NCBI RefSeq assembly: GCF_000738005.1
Contig: NZ_JHAL01000002.1
Location: 618,634-682,633, forward strand
Reading direction: 5' to 3'
Source: Bifidobacterium crudilactis
Lineage (GTDB): Bacteria > Actinomycetota > Actinomycetes > Actinomycetales > Bifidobacteriaceae
DNA length: 64,000 nucleotides
This document shows positions 17,022-26,559 of the stretch, piece by piece. The translations under genes were made by a program, and so were the position numbers. The notes under the pieces are model-generated. The model ran no database searches, was not told the origin of the DNA, and saw nothing but the letters and a program-made list of their open reading frames with translations. Position 1 is the stretch's first letter. Each line of letters opens with the position of its first letter.

Positions 17022-17921
17022 GTGCATATGGATCAGATGCCCAATATGAAGGATCTGGAATACTTCTGTGAAATCGCGCGCACCTGCAGTCTGACCCAGA
17101 CCGCTCGTCTTTTCGGTGTATCCCAGCCCACCGTCTCCTATGCGCTCAAACGCCTGGAGGCCCAAGTCGGAAGCCGTTTGGTCACCAGGAACACCTCTCA
17201 CCATGGCTTGGCGCTCACCCCGAGCGGACTGCTGTTCAACGACCGGGCGTCATCCATTCTTGAGCAATACCGCAGAACCAAACGCGACGTCGAAGTGATG
17301 TCCACGCAGAAGATACGTCTGGGGTTGCCGCCGATTATCGCCTCAGCGCTGTTCCCGAAAATCGCCGTCAGCCTGGACCATAACAAACTCCTCGATAAGG
17401 TGAATCCGGTCGAGGTCGGTTCTCGCCGTCTGATCAAACTTCTGCTTGATGATTCCTTGGATATGGCGCTGCTTGGTACGACGCAGCGTGTCAGACATCC
17501 AAAACTCGACAGTGTGCCGCTCCTGCAATCACCATTCACCATCGCCATGAGCGTCGATGATGAGCTGGCCGATCAAGAATCAGTCTCCATCGCACAAATA
17601 CGGCACAGGCGCTTCATCACACTCGATGAGAACTTCATCCATGAAGCCGCCTTCCGCAATATCGCAAGACGCCACGACTTCATCCCGGAGGTGATGTTCA
17701 CAAGCAACAATATCGAGCTCATCACCGGCATGCTTAGAGCCGGACTGGGTATCAGTTTCCTCGCGAGAATCGCAATCCAGCCCGAAATGGGAATCATCAC
17801 CAAAACGATCAGTGAGGCGAAAACACCCCAATTCAACATTTCGCTGGTCACACAGCAGCACACGAACATCGCACTGCTTGACGACATCGCCGCAACCATA
17901 CAACGCAGTCTCCAAGAATAA
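17022..17921 (+). CDS. mleR: LysR-family regulator of the malolactic genes
   Basis: About 299 residues. The N-terminal winged helix-turn-helix (residues 10-65) contains SLTQTARLFGVSQPTVSYAL, a typical LysR recognition helix. The rest is a two-lobed effector-binding domain. The gene is divergent from mleA, with the palindrome at 16988-17010 between them, which is the classic LysR arrangement. It probably activates the malolactic genes in response to malate. The start is uncertain: GTG 17022, ATG 17028, ATG 17037 and ATG 17046 are all in frame and none has a clear ribosome site. Homologues usually begin close to the MKDLEYF segment, so the shorter starts are plausible. Confidence 0.8.
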   Translation: MHMDQMPNMKDLEYFCEIARTCSLTQTARLFGVSQPTVSYALKRLEAQVGSRLVTRNTSHHGLALTPSGLLFNDRASSILEQYRRTKRDVEVMSTQKIRLGLPPIIASALFPKIAVSLDHNKLLDKVNPVEVGSRRLIKLLLDDSLDMALLGTTQRVRHPKLDSVPLLQSPFTIAMSVDDELADQESVSIAQIRHRRFITLDENFIHEAAFRNIARRHDFIPEVMFTSNNIELITGMLRAGLGISFLARIAIQPEMGIITKTISEAKTPQFNISLVTQQHTNIALLDDIAATIQRSLQE

Positions 17922-18108
17922 GCGCAAACCTACAACGGCCCATGTAGCTACGCGGTGCAGAGTGCATGGCGACTGGATGTTGAATCCTCTCTGCCGTAGC
18001 TCGCGTCGCATATCCTATATGCTGCGATTCTGCCACCGGCAAGCCGAATCGGCCCTGGCCGGCTGATATCGCCGACCCTCGCTGTCTGCAAGAAATGATT
18101 GCAGGTGA

Positions 18109-18642
18109 CTATGATCCGATCTTTCCCAGCACGCGATAGTGCGCACAGACGAAATCCTCGTTTTGGGATGTGTCCAGCAGCTCGAGTTGCAGCTCCCGAG
18201 GAAGTAGGGCTTTGCCGCTGCCCAAGGTGACAGGTGCGAACTGAACCCAGAGTTCATCCAGATGGCCGGCATCGGCGAATTGGCCTGCGAGGTCACCTCC
18301 TCCCATGACCCAGACATCCTTGCCTTCGGCGGATGCTTGAATGTCTGCGAATGACGACTCGACATCACCGCTGATAACTCGAATGTCGGCGCCTTCAATC
18401 TCAGGAAGTTGCTGGTGTGTGAATACCCAGGTGGGCTGAGAGTATTCCCAAGCGTCCTGATGTGAGAGCAGCCACTGGTATGTGGATCTGCCCATCACGA
18501 GTGCACCGATGTTGTCGATGAACGATTCGTAGGACATCGGCCCTTGTTGATCGAAGTGCTGTGCGAAAAGCCATTCAAGGGAATCCTGTTTCGTTGCGAT
18601 AAAGCCGTCGAGGCTTGACGCGGTATAGAAATGTGTCGTCAT
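18109..18642 (-). CDS. Dihydrofolate reductase-like (RibD C-terminal domain) protein
   Basis: A 177-residue single-domain protein. It begins with TASSLDGFIA, the conserved first strand and helix of the RibD-C/DHFR-like family, followed by GALVMGRSTYQW and a VWVMGGGDLAGQF nucleotide-binding loop (residues 110-122). These are NADPH-dependent reductases of unknown substrate, common in actinobacteria and firmicutes. The gene stands alone on the minus strand, 187 bases from the LysR stop. It is not part of a riboflavin operon here, so a role in riboflavin synthesis is unlikely. Confidence 0.85.
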   Translation of the reverse strand: MTTHFYTASSLDGFIATKQDSLEWLFAQHFDQQGPMSYESFIDNIGALVMGRSTYQWLLSHQDAWEYSQPTWVFTHQQLPEIEGADIRVISGDVESSFADIQASAEGKDVWVMGGGDLAGQFADAGHLDELWVQFAPVTLGSGKALLPRELQLELLDTSQNEDFVCAHYRVLGKIGS

Positions 18643-18959
18643 AATGACATCTTATGCGGCCCGTCGTCATCGGTATCAGGTCATCTGTTGCCGGCGGACA
18701 GGATGATAATTTTCGACCAAAACGCGATTAGAGCGATTTTCACTGATGAGCATTCCGGGGTCGGAGAACGGACTGTACCCAGTTCCCAGATAGTCCTGCG
18801 CCGCGAGCCCTCGCGCGAGATGATGTCGGGTCCGGTTCCATGTTCGTGGGGTAAGCGCTGGTGGGTCGGAAAGTAAAGCCTCGGCACAAAACGCGATTGC
18901 CGTTACTGTTGGTCGGTGCCGTGCAATGCCCAGCGGCAAGTCAGCTCAGACTCGACCGG
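18643..18959. other. 317-base intergenic stretch
   Basis: No supported gene. It probably holds the promoter of the reductase gene near 18,650-18,750, but no clear promoter motif or repeat was identified. Confidence 0.4.
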
Positions 18960-19481
18960 TCAGAGGATGAGCTTCAGCAACAAGGGTTGCTGTTTCCGCA
19001 GAAAATGTCCGTCGTTGCGGAGTATCAGGGTTCCACCAAGATGGTCGAACAATTCAATGCCCTTATCCTGATTGCATTTGAAAGGATCGTTGAAGGAATT
19101 GAGCATGAAGCATTCGCCCGCATTGGCCTTGACCGTGTTCCAAGAATAGGATTCCTTCAACGCCGCATGCCCCATGCCGTTGGGTGAACAGTATCCAGCT
19201 ACGAAATAGCACGCTTTGACGGGTGCCTGCAGCCGCTCCAATAAGGCGAGTATCACACTGACGCCTGCAGAATGACCGATAAGGATGGTGTTCTCATCGA
19301 CAGGCAGGCCGAGTTCATCAAATTCCTTGAGCGTATCCGACAAAGGCTCTCGGTCAAGACGGGCGAGCTCGGGAACCTCGGCGGTAATTCCTGATTCTCG
19401 GAGCGTCTTGGCCGTCGGCTGATACCAGAACTTGTCGTAGGAGGCTTGCGGCCCTGTGCCGTGGAATATGATTGCGTTCAT
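18960..19481 (-). CDS. RBBP9/YdeN-family alpha/beta hydrolase
   Basis: A 173-residue protein from ATG 19481, with AAAGGA upstream; the longer frame from 19517 has no such site. It opens with the strand IIFHGTG. The nucleophile elbow is GHSAG (near residue 78), which matches the GHSxG serine of this family. A late NDPF acid turn and GGTLILRNDGHF (general-base His) complete a Ser-Asp-His triad. Members are small serine hydrolases of unknown natural substrate. The gene is monocistronic on the minus strand. Confidence 0.85.
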   Translation of the reverse strand: MNAIIFHGTGPQASYDKFWYQPTAKTLRESGITAEVPELARLDREPLSDTLKEFDELGLPVDENTILIGHSAGVSVILALLERLQAPVKACYFVAGYCSPNGMGHAALKESYSWNTVKANAGECFMLNSFNDPFKCNQDKGIELFDHLGGTLILRNDGHFLRKQQPLLLKLIL

Positions 19482-20021
19482 AAAGCATCCTTTGCTGGAG
19501 TTGTCAGGCTTCTTCAATCGATAGTAACGTTCTAGTGCCGCCGTTCATTGAATGATCATGAACCATTCCATTTGCAGGCCTGCCGGATGCTCAAGAGATC
19601 GTCCGATTGCTGGATATCGGGTCGCAGCAAGGGCGTAGATGCCTTTCAGCGGAAAGATGCGCAAAGCCGAAGGATATGCGAACACCATATTCGAGGATAT
19701 CCTCGAAACAGCTGTATGCACGCGGCAGCAGGCCACGTTCCCGGTATGGTCGTGACGGTTGCCAGCTGAACGTGTCCTGGTGGGAAGGTGTCTTGGGAAA
19801 GGCACGCCGGGACGGTGCTCCATGAAGGCATCGTATGAGAGACACGGTGCGGAGGTATCGCACAAGGGTCGGCATGTGGACGCGTCGCGCAGCCTGTGGC
19901 GAAGGATGCTTGGCGATACCTGCGCGTCGTCGAGATAATGCCTGAACCGCATGCATACTAGAAGTCACGAATATCTTGAGATATGCACCATCGCCTTGCA
20001 GAGTCGAGGAAAGAAGGGGAT
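19482..20021. other. 540-base intergenic stretch before the ribose regulator
   Basis: No gene is supported. Open frames here on both strands have no ribosome site and no protein-like composition. The promoter of the LacI gene should be in the last 100 bases, but no unambiguous hexamers were found. Confidence 0.4.
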
Positions 20022-21047
20022 ATGGGTTACGTGACCATCAAAGACGTGGCTATGGAGGCCGGTGTCTCCGTGCCGGCGGTATCTCAAGTCATCAATGGCA
20101 AGGGGCGTCTTTCGGAGGCCACTCGTTTGCGTGTGACGGAAGCGATCAGGAAGCTCAACTATATTCCCAATTCCGCAGCCCGCTCGATGCGCTCAAGCGA
20201 AAGCAAAACCATAGGTCTGCTGGTTCCCGACATCGGCAACTCCTATTTCGCATCGCTGATATCCGCTGTGAACGAGGTTCTTGCGAAAGACGGTTATGCA
20301 TGTCTGATAGGTTCTTCGGCCGAGAGCCTGGAGGGCCAGGATAAGTTTCTGCGTTCGCTGCTGTCGCAGCGCATAGACGGCTCGATTATCGTGCCTCAGG
20401 GGCAGGCATCGCCGGGTCTGGAACGCTTTCTGGCAACAGACCTTCCTGTGGTGTTCCTCGACCGGAGCCTGACCGGTATGGAGCGTGCGGAGATGAGCGT
20501 ACCGATAATCGACTCTGACCCTTATCCCGGCATGAGGGCCGCCATTCAGACTGCCCACGAACTCGGACATAGAAGCATAGGTTTCGTCAGCGGCCCGGTT
20601 CGAGAATCTCCTAATCTCAAAGAGCGAGAGGACGCCTTCAGAGCCACCGCCACCAAGGAGCTGGGCGCCAGCGGGGCCGTTGTGGCAGGGGCGACGGATG
20701 CCGTACAGGCGGTCGACGAACTGATGGCGCTGGGAATCAGAACCTTCATCTTCGGTTACTCGCCGGATGCTTTGGCGGCGATTCGCTTGTTCAGGGACAG
20801 GTCCCTGATAATCGGCAAGGATGTGTCGCTGATGAGTTTTGACGACATCCCCCTGTTCGAGTTGGCGACACCGGCGATTTCGGTGATTTCCCAGCAGGTG
20901 ACCGTCATGGGGCACAAGGGGGCTAAGGCGCTGCTGGCGTTGATGAAGGCACATCAGTCTCAACAGGCCATCCCTCATATGGAAAACAGTGTGCGAATTC
21001 CGACGCAGTATATTTACCGGCAATCCTTGGTCAATGCCGCGCACTGA
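20022..21047 (+). CDS. rbsR: LacI-family repressor, probable ribose operon regulator
   Basis: 341 residues from ATG 20022 (GAAGGGG upstream; a longer frame from 19983 has no site). The N-terminal helix-turn-helix contains VTIKDVAMEAGVSVPAVSQV, and a hinge helix (NSAARSMRS) follows at about residues 50-60. The C-terminal periplasmic-binding-like core has the typical TIGLLVPDIGNSYFA strand and a SFDDIPLFELATP segment. It is cotranscriptional in direction with, and 172 bases before, rbsD. The direct repeats at 21145-21183 are probable binding sites. Ribose, or a derivative, as inducer is inferred from the downstream genes. Confidence 0.85.
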   Translation: MGYVTIKDVAMEAGVSVPAVSQVINGKGRLSEATRLRVTEAIRKLNYIPNSAARSMRSSESKTIGLLVPDIGNSYFASLISAVNEVLAKDGYACLIGSSAESLEGQDKFLRSLLSQRIDGSIIVPQGQASPGLERFLATDLPVVFLDRSLTGMERAEMSVPIIDSDPYPGMRAAIQTAHELGHRSIGFVSGPVRESPNLKEREDAFRATATKELGASGAVVAGATDAVQAVDELMALGIRTFIFGYSPDALAAIRLFRDRSLIIGKDVSLMSFDDIPLFELATPAISVISQQVTVMGHKGAKALLALMKAHQSQQAIPHMENSVRIPTQYIYRQSLVNAAH

Positions 21048-21127
21048 CCGGCCTCGGTATCGGTAGCGGTTCTTGATTCCTCGGCCTGCAGCACTCAGGT
21101 GCACCCGACTGCGAAGTGGGTGACAGG

Positions 21128-21183
21128 TTGACAAATAAGGAATGACGATATATTGTTTAATCAACGATGATATAACGATATAT
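21128..21183 (+). promoter_or_regulatory. rbs promoter with two operator-like repeats
   Basis: TTGACA at 21128-21133 and TATTGT at 21151-21156 are separated by 17 bases. ACGATATAT occurs at 21145-21153 and again at 21175-21183, exactly 30 bases apart, with a TTGTTTAATCAA half-palindrome between them. The repeats overlap the -10 region and the start of transcription, as expected for repression. Confidence 0.6.
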
Positions 21184-21219
21184 CACCAATTTCCGACAAT
21201 GATGTACGGGAGTCTTACG

Positions 21220-21618
21220 ATGAAGAAGACTGGGATATTAAACAGCAAGCTGGCCAAAATTGCCGATGACCTCGGACATACCGACACGGTGTGCATCGGG
21301 GATCTGGGACTGCCCGTCCCTGATGGGGTCGAGAAAATCGATTTGGCATTGACGCCTGGCATGCCGAGCTTCCAGGACGTACTGGATGTCTACCTGGAAA
21401 ATGTGCTGATTGAAAAGGTGTTCCTCGCAGAGGAAATCAAAACTCTCAATCCGCAACAGCTGACCAGCATCCTCGACAAGCTTCAGCCTCAGACAGAGGT
21501 CGTGTACGTGAGCCATGAACAGCTCAAAGAGCGCACATCACGATGCAAGGCAGTGGTGCGTACCGGTGAGGCGACTCCGTACTCGAACATCATCCTCCAA
21601 TCCGGAGTCATCATCTAG
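21220..21618 (+). CDS. rbsD: D-ribose pyranase RbsD
   Basis: 132 residues from ATG 21220. The frame opens at 21142, but that start would lie inside the promoter. The protein begins MKKTGILNSKLAKIADDLGHTD, the conserved RbsD start with the catalytic His. It ends with an ATPYSNIILQSGV tail that carries the conserved Tyr and Asn of the pyranase active site. RbsD interconverts pyranose and furanose forms of ribose so that the kinase can use it. It is the first gene of the operon, 39 bases before rbsA. Confidence 0.93.
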   Translation: MKKTGILNSKLAKIADDLGHTDTVCIGDLGLPVPDGVEKIDLALTPGMPSFQDVLDVYLENVLIEKVFLAEEIKTLNPQQLTSILDKLQPQTEVVYVSHEQLKERTSRCKAVVRTGEATPYSNIILQSGVII

Positions 21619-21657
21619 GCAACGAGGCTTGGAATAACATTTCAGGAAAGGGCAGCC

Positions 21658-23142
21658 ATGAAAATCGATATGACGCATATCTCAAAATCATTCGGTTCCA
21701 ATCAGGTGCTTAAAGACATCAATCTGACGTTGAGATCCGGTGAGGTCCACGCCTTGATGGGTGAGAACGGCGCAGGAAAATCCACGCTGATGAACGTGTT
21801 GACGGGGCTGTTTCCTGCTTCCGGCGGCACCATCACCATAGACGACGAAGTCAAGACCTTCTCCAATCCGAAGGAAGCCGAACTGTTCGGCATCAGCTTC
21901 ATTCATCAGGAAATGAACTCCTGGCCGGATATGACCGTGCTCGAGAATCTGTTTCTCGGCAGGGAAATCACCTATCCGGGTGGTCTGCTCAACACTCGGG
22001 AAATGAAAGCCAAAGCCAAGGACGCCTTCGAACAGCTCGGTGTGCGTATACCGCTGGATACCCAGATCGGCATGCTTTCCGTAGGTCAGCAGCAGATGAT
22101 CGAGATCGCCAAAAGCTTCCTCGCCAACCTGCGTATGCTCATCATGGATGAGCCCACGGCGGCGTTGACCGAGCGTGAGACCACGAGGTTGTTCAGCGTC
22201 ATAGAGACCTTGAAGAACAGGGGAGTGGGCATCGTATACATCTCCCACCGCATGGAAGAGATATTCAAAGTCTCGCAATTCGTGACCGTGATGCGTGATG
22301 GCCGTGTCATAGACACCAAGGCCACCAAAGACACCAATGTCAACGAACTGGTTCGAAAAATGGTCGGACGGGAAATCACCGACTATTATCCGAGAAAAAC
22401 CACTCCCATCGGCGACGTTGTTTTAACCGCGTCTCATCTCGACAGCAGCGATGCGCTGTTCAGCGATATCTCCTTCCAGGTTCATGCCGGCGAGATACTC
22501 GCCTTCTCGGGGCTTATGGGCGCGGGACGCACCGAGGTGATGCGAGGGATCTTCGGTCTTGACAAGCTCAAGTCTGGCACGGTGACGCTCAACGGCAAGA
22601 AGCTCAATATCCGCAAGCCCAGCGATGCCATACGGCATGGCATCGGATTCCTTACCGAGGATCGCAAGTCGGAAGGGTTGATTCTGGATTTTTCCATCAG
22701 AGAGAACGTGGTACTACCTAAAAAAGACAGTTTTGTGCACCAAGGACTGTACAACGCCAAAGCTGCGGCCATCTACGTCCGTGACCTGATCAACCGTCTG
22801 TCGGTGAGGGCGACCAGCGATGAGCAGCTCGTCTCCGACCTTTCCGGCGGCAATCAGCAGAAGGTCGTCATGGCCAAGTGGGTAGGCATCGCTCCTGAAG
22901 TCCTGATTCTGGACGAACCGACAAGAGGCGTCGACGTCGGAGCCAAAAGGGAAATCTACGAATTGATGAACGAGCTGGCCGGACGCGGAGTGGCAATCAT
23001 CATGGTCTCCTCCGATCTTCCGGAGGTACTCGGAGTAAGCGATCGCATCATCGTCATGCACGAAGGAAAGATCGCAGGTCAACTTCCCGGCGAAGGCGCC
23101 ACACAAGAACAAGTTATGCAACTCGCAACATTGGGAGAATAA
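21658..23142 (+). CDS. rbsA: Ribose ABC importer, duplicated ATP-binding protein
   Basis: 494 residues with two ABC domains, as in RbsA/MglA. The first has Walker A GENGAGKSTL and the degenerate signature LSVGQQQM. The second lacks a normal Walker A (GLMGAGRTEV), but has the full signature LSGGNQQK and Walker B VLILDEPTRG. The asymmetry of one canonical and one degenerate site is typical of CUT2 carbohydrate importers. It energises uptake through RbsC. The stop is one base before the rbsC start. Confidence 0.95.
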   Translation: MKIDMTHISKSFGSNQVLKDINLTLRSGEVHALMGENGAGKSTLMNVLTGLFPASGGTITIDDEVKTFSNPKEAELFGISFIHQEMNSWPDMTVLENLFLGREITYPGGLLNTREMKAKAKDAFEQLGVRIPLDTQIGMLSVGQQQMIEIAKSFLANLRMLIMDEPTAALTERETTRLFSVIETLKNRGVGIVYISHRMEEIFKVSQFVTVMRDGRVIDTKATKDTNVNELVRKMVGREITDYYPRKTTPIGDVVLTASHLDSSDALFSDISFQVHAGEILAFSGLMGAGRTEVMRGIFGLDKLKSGTVTLNGKKLNIRKPSDAIRHGIGFLTEDRKSEGLILDFSIRENVVLPKKDSFVHQGLYNAKAAAIYVRDLINRLSVRATSDEQLVSDLSGGNQQKVVMAKWVGIAPEVLILDEPTRGVDVGAKREIYELMNELAGRGVAIIMVSSDLPEVLGVSDRIIVMHEGKIAGQLPGEGATQEQVMQLATLGE

Positions 23143-23143
23143 G

Positions 23144-24103
23144 ATGAAAGCACTTGGAAATCTGAGCAAACGGTTCACCAGTCTGACCACGCTCGCGGCG
23201 CTGATCCTGCTGATGATCATCATCACCTTCATCAACCCGAACTTCTTCACCACCAACAATCTCTTGAATCTGCTGTTGCAGGTGACGGCAAACGGATTCA
23301 TCGCATTCGGCATGACCTTCGTGATTCTGACAGGCGGAATCGATCTGTCGGTGGGAGCGATTCTGGCATTGTCGAGCGCTCTCGGTGCAGGAATGATCGG
23401 CGCGGGCATGCCCTTGCCCCTGGCTGTCTTACTCTGCCTGCTCATCGGTGCGTTCCTGGGTGCAGTGAACGGATTCTTCATCGCCTACGGCAAGATGGCT
23501 CCCTTCATCGTCACCCTGGCCACGCAGATGGCGTACCGCGGACTGACCTTGGTGTTCACCAACGGCAACCCGTTGACCAAGAACATGGATGGGTTCTTCC
23601 TGGCATATCTCGGTCAGGGATATCTCTTCGGCATACCGTTCCCGGTCATCATCATGATCATCGCCTTCGCACTGCTGTTCGTGCTGCTGCACAAGACCTC
23701 CTTCGGCAAATCGGTATACGCCTTGGGCGGCAATGAGAAGGCAGCATACATCGCGGGTGTGCAATCGAATAGGGTCAAGGTGGCGATCTACACCATTTCA
23801 GGTGTGATGTCGGCATTGTCCGGGCTTGTAATCACCTCACGACTGTCCTCGGCCACGCCCCAGGCGGGTAGCGGATACGAGATGTTCGCAATCGCTGCGG
23901 TGGTGCTCGGAGGCACCAGCCTGATGGGTGGCAAGGGTCGTTTGACAGGCACGATGATTGGCGTGCTGATTATCGGCGTGCTGAACAACGGGCTCAATAT
24001 CATCGGCGTCTCGGCATTCTGGCAGCAAGTCGTCCAAGGCGTTGTCATCCTCATCGCAGTACTCATCGATGTGATCAGAAATCGCAAATCCCTGAGAATG
24101 TGA
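23144..24103 (+). CDS. rbsC: Ribose ABC importer permease
   Basis: A 319-residue membrane protein with eight to ten hydrophobic helices. It has the CUT2 permease motif GGIDLSVGAILALSSALGAG near residues 65-85 and the EAA-like loop GGNEKAAYIAGV around 196-207, which docks on RbsA. It immediately follows rbsA (one base between), so expression is coupled. Confidence 0.95.
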   Translation: MKALGNLSKRFTSLTTLAALILLMIIITFINPNFFTTNNLLNLLLQVTANGFIAFGMTFVILTGGIDLSVGAILALSSALGAGMIGAGMPLPLAVLLCLLIGAFLGAVNGFFIAYGKMAPFIVTLATQMAYRGLTLVFTNGNPLTKNMDGFFLAYLGQGYLFGIPFPVIIMIIAFALLFVLLHKTSFGKSVYALGGNEKAAYIAGVQSNRVKVAIYTISGVMSALSGLVITSRLSSATPQAGSGYEMFAIAAVVLGGTSLMGGKGRLTGTMIGVLIIGVLNNGLNIIGVSAFWQQVVQGVVILIAVLIDVIRNRKSLRM

Positions 24104-24208
24104 ATTACCGTCCCGCATCGTAGACCTCGCAACGCTGCGTGGCGATGATGCAGGGCAAATCAGTACCGAGAAAGAAACCGTAACCGAGAAAGAAAGTGGG
24201 AAGCAACA

Positions 24209-25186
24209 ATGAAGTCGCTAAGCAAGAACACGGTAGTCAAGTCCATTGCAGCCCTTGCAGCCTTCGGAGCCCTGATAGGACTCAGCGCATGCGGACAGAC
24301 AGGACTGGGTACAGCCAACAACACCAACGCGGCGACCAAGAAATCGCCGAGCGAACTGACCATCGGCGTGTCGATTTCGACCACCAACAACCCGTACTTC
24401 GTGTCGATGGATGAGGCCATTCAAGCGATGGCGAAGAAGAACGGTACCAAAGTCACTGTCGCCGACGCGCAGAACGATGCGTCCACCCAGCTGAACAACG
24501 TGCAGAACTTCGTCAGCCAGAACGTCGATGCCATCCTGGTCAACCCCGTCGATTCGGATTCCATAGTTCCTGCGATTAAATCCGCGAACAACGCCGGTAT
24601 TCCGGTGATAGCCATGGATCGTGGAGCAAACGGCGGCACGGTGCTCTCGACGGTCGCCTCGGACAATGTGGAAGCAGGAAAGATGGCCGCGCAGGCCGTC
24701 GCCAAAGCCTTCGGCAATGACGCGAAGGTCCTTGAACTGTCCGGCACCCCGGGTGCGTCCTCGACCATCGACCGTGGCAACGGATTCAACGACGAGGCCA
24801 AGAAGCTCGGGCTCGACGTGGTGTCCAGCCAATCGGCCAACTTCGACAGGACCACGGCGTTGAACACCACCCAGAACATGCTCCAGGCCAATAAGGATGT
24901 CAAGGCCATATTCGCCCAGAATGATGAGATGGCCTTAGGCGCGATGAAAGCGGTGCAGGCTTCGGGTCAGGAGATCGGCATCTTCGGCATCGACGGTGAA
25001 TCCGAAACGCATACCGCCATCAAAAACGGCACGGTAACCGCTACGATTGCTCAGCAACCGGCCAAAATCGGCGAAATGGCACTTCAGGCGGCATATGATC
25101 ATTTTGCAGAGAAGAAGGTGGAAAAGACGATCAACTCGCCGATCTACCTGGTGACCAAGGACAATGCCGACGAATATCAGTGGTGA
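24209..25186 (+). CDS. rbsB: Ribose-binding lipoprotein
   Basis: 325 residues. A lipoprotein signal peptide ends in the lipobox LSAC, with the modified Cys at residue 28. The mature protein is a type I periplasmic-binding fold, opening TIGVSISTTNNPYF and showing VNPVDSDSIVPAI and NDEMALGAMKA motifs of ribose-binding proteins. It delivers sugar to RbsC. The 105-base gap after rbsC holds a duplicated ACCGAGAAAGAAA sequence at about 24164-24188, just before the ribosome site. Ribose specificity is inferred from the operon. Confidence 0.93.
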   Translation: MKSLSKNTVVKSIAALAAFGALIGLSACGQTGLGTANNTNAATKKSPSELTIGVSISTTNNPYFVSMDEAIQAMAKKNGTKVTVADAQNDASTQLNNVQNFVSQNVDAILVNPVDSDSIVPAIKSANNAGIPVIAMDRGANGGTVLSTVASDNVEAGKMAAQAVAKAFGNDAKVLELSGTPGASSTIDRGNGFNDEAKKLGLDVVSSQSANFDRTTALNTTQNMLQANKDVKAIFAQNDEMALGAMKAVQASGQEIGIFGIDGESETHTAIKNGTVTATIAQQPAKIGEMALQAAYDHFAEKKVEKTINSPIYLVTKDNADEYQW

Positions 25187-25302
25187 AATGAGTCTCGTCC
25201 TATGAGCGACGAGGCAAGTCAGTGATCGGCCGGACGCCATGTGTGTATGGAGACCGGCCGGTCGCATATCGGTGCCAAGCACTGGAAGGGATACTGCAGG
25301 CC

Positions 25303-26295
25303 ATGAACACGAACGAAGAGATCCGATCAGCCTTCGAGCAGGTTGCCGGAAGCACGCATGCCATAACGGTCATCGGGTCGATGAACGCCGATTACACCGT
25401 CGAAACCGAACGCCTTCCTCTACCTGGTGAAACCGTGAACGGAGGCCCTCTGCAGATACTCGCCGGAGGAAAATCGGCAAATCAGGCCAGCGCGGCCGCC
25501 CGCATCGGCGGTCGGGTAGCCATGCTCGGTGCAGTCGGGGACGATGACAACGCCGATTTTCTGCTCGAGCAATTGCGGCATGCCGGGGTGGACGTGTCAG
25601 GTGTGGCGCATCTTCAGGGTCCGAGCGGCACCACGGTCATCACCGTCGACTCCCATGCGGAGAACGTCATCGTCTATTCGGCCGGCTCGAACGGCAAGGT
25701 CGATGAGGATTACGTCTCGGCCGCGGCTTCGACAATCACCGCGTCCAAAACACTCGGACTGTGTCTGGAATCGCCGATGGCGGCGGTGGTGCGTGCGGCG
25801 ACGATAGCGCATGATGCCGGGGTCAAAGTGCTGCTCAACGATTCGCCGTTCCAAAAGGATCTCCCGCAGGAGTTGGTCGCACATGCTGATATCTTGCTGG
25901 TGAACGAACATGAGATGGCCCAGCTCCTCGGAATTGAGGCGCCTGCTGATGACGACTGGTCGGGCATGGATTGGGAGCGACTGGCGCTCCGGATGAACGA
26001 CAAGGGCTTCAGGGAATCGATAGTCACCTTGGGGTCTGAAGGTTCATGCGTCCTCTCCTGCGAGGAGGGGAAGGGAAGCTTCACGATGATTCCTCCGGTC
26101 CCCGTTGACGCGGTGGACACCACCGGCTGCGGTGACGCCTTCATGGGCTCTATCCTCGCCGGTCTGGCGGCGGATCTGAGTCTGATGCAATCGGCGCGTT
26201 TGGCCTCATACGTCGCCGCATACGCGGCAACCGGCCTGGGGGCGCAGACATCGTACGGCAGTGCCGAGCAGATCATCGAGAAATTCGGTCTCTGA
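25303..26295 (+). CDS. rbsK: Ribokinase
   Basis: 330 residues of the PfkB family. ATG 25303 is chosen, with GGAAGGG upstream; an earlier frame start at 25222 adds an untypical leader. The first conserved strand is VIGSMNADYTVETERLPLPG. The C-terminal anion-hole and catalytic motif is DTTGCGDAFMGSI, with the base Asp in CGD. The enzyme phosphorylates ribose to ribose 5-phosphate using ATP, feeding the bifid shunt and nucleotide synthesis. It is the last gene of the operon. The N-terminus is about 20 residues longer than in E. coli RbsK. Confidence 0.92.
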   Translation: MNTNEEIRSAFEQVAGSTHAITVIGSMNADYTVETERLPLPGETVNGGPLQILAGGKSANQASAAARIGGRVAMLGAVGDDDNADFLLEQLRHAGVDVSGVAHLQGPSGTTVITVDSHAENVIVYSAGSNGKVDEDYVSAAASTITASKTLGLCLESPMAAVVRAATIAHDAGVKVLLNDSPFQKDLPQELVAHADILLVNEHEMAQLLGIEAPADDDWSGMDWERLALRMNDKGFRESIVTLGSEGSCVLSCEEGKGSFTMIPPVPVDAVDTTGCGDAFMGSILAGLAADLSLMQSARLASYVAAYAATGLGAQTSYGSAEQIIEKFGL

Positions 26296-26559
26296 TCGCC
26301 TTGCTGTGAGGCCCGTGCGATGACGTGGGGGTGATGGGCAGCCGCCATCAGCCGCGGTTGATCATCCCTGCGCTATCCGGTCCACAGTGTCCGGAGCTCA
26401 CGCATGGTGTTCAAGACCCATGAATACACACCGTCGACTGCACGGTAGAGAACGTGGATGGTATCGCGTCTATGCGTGGTGGATTGCAGGAATGAACTGC
26501 ACAATGTGCAATGCGTCATCGTCACATTGCTGCACCCCGCAGGCACTCGCACGATGGGC

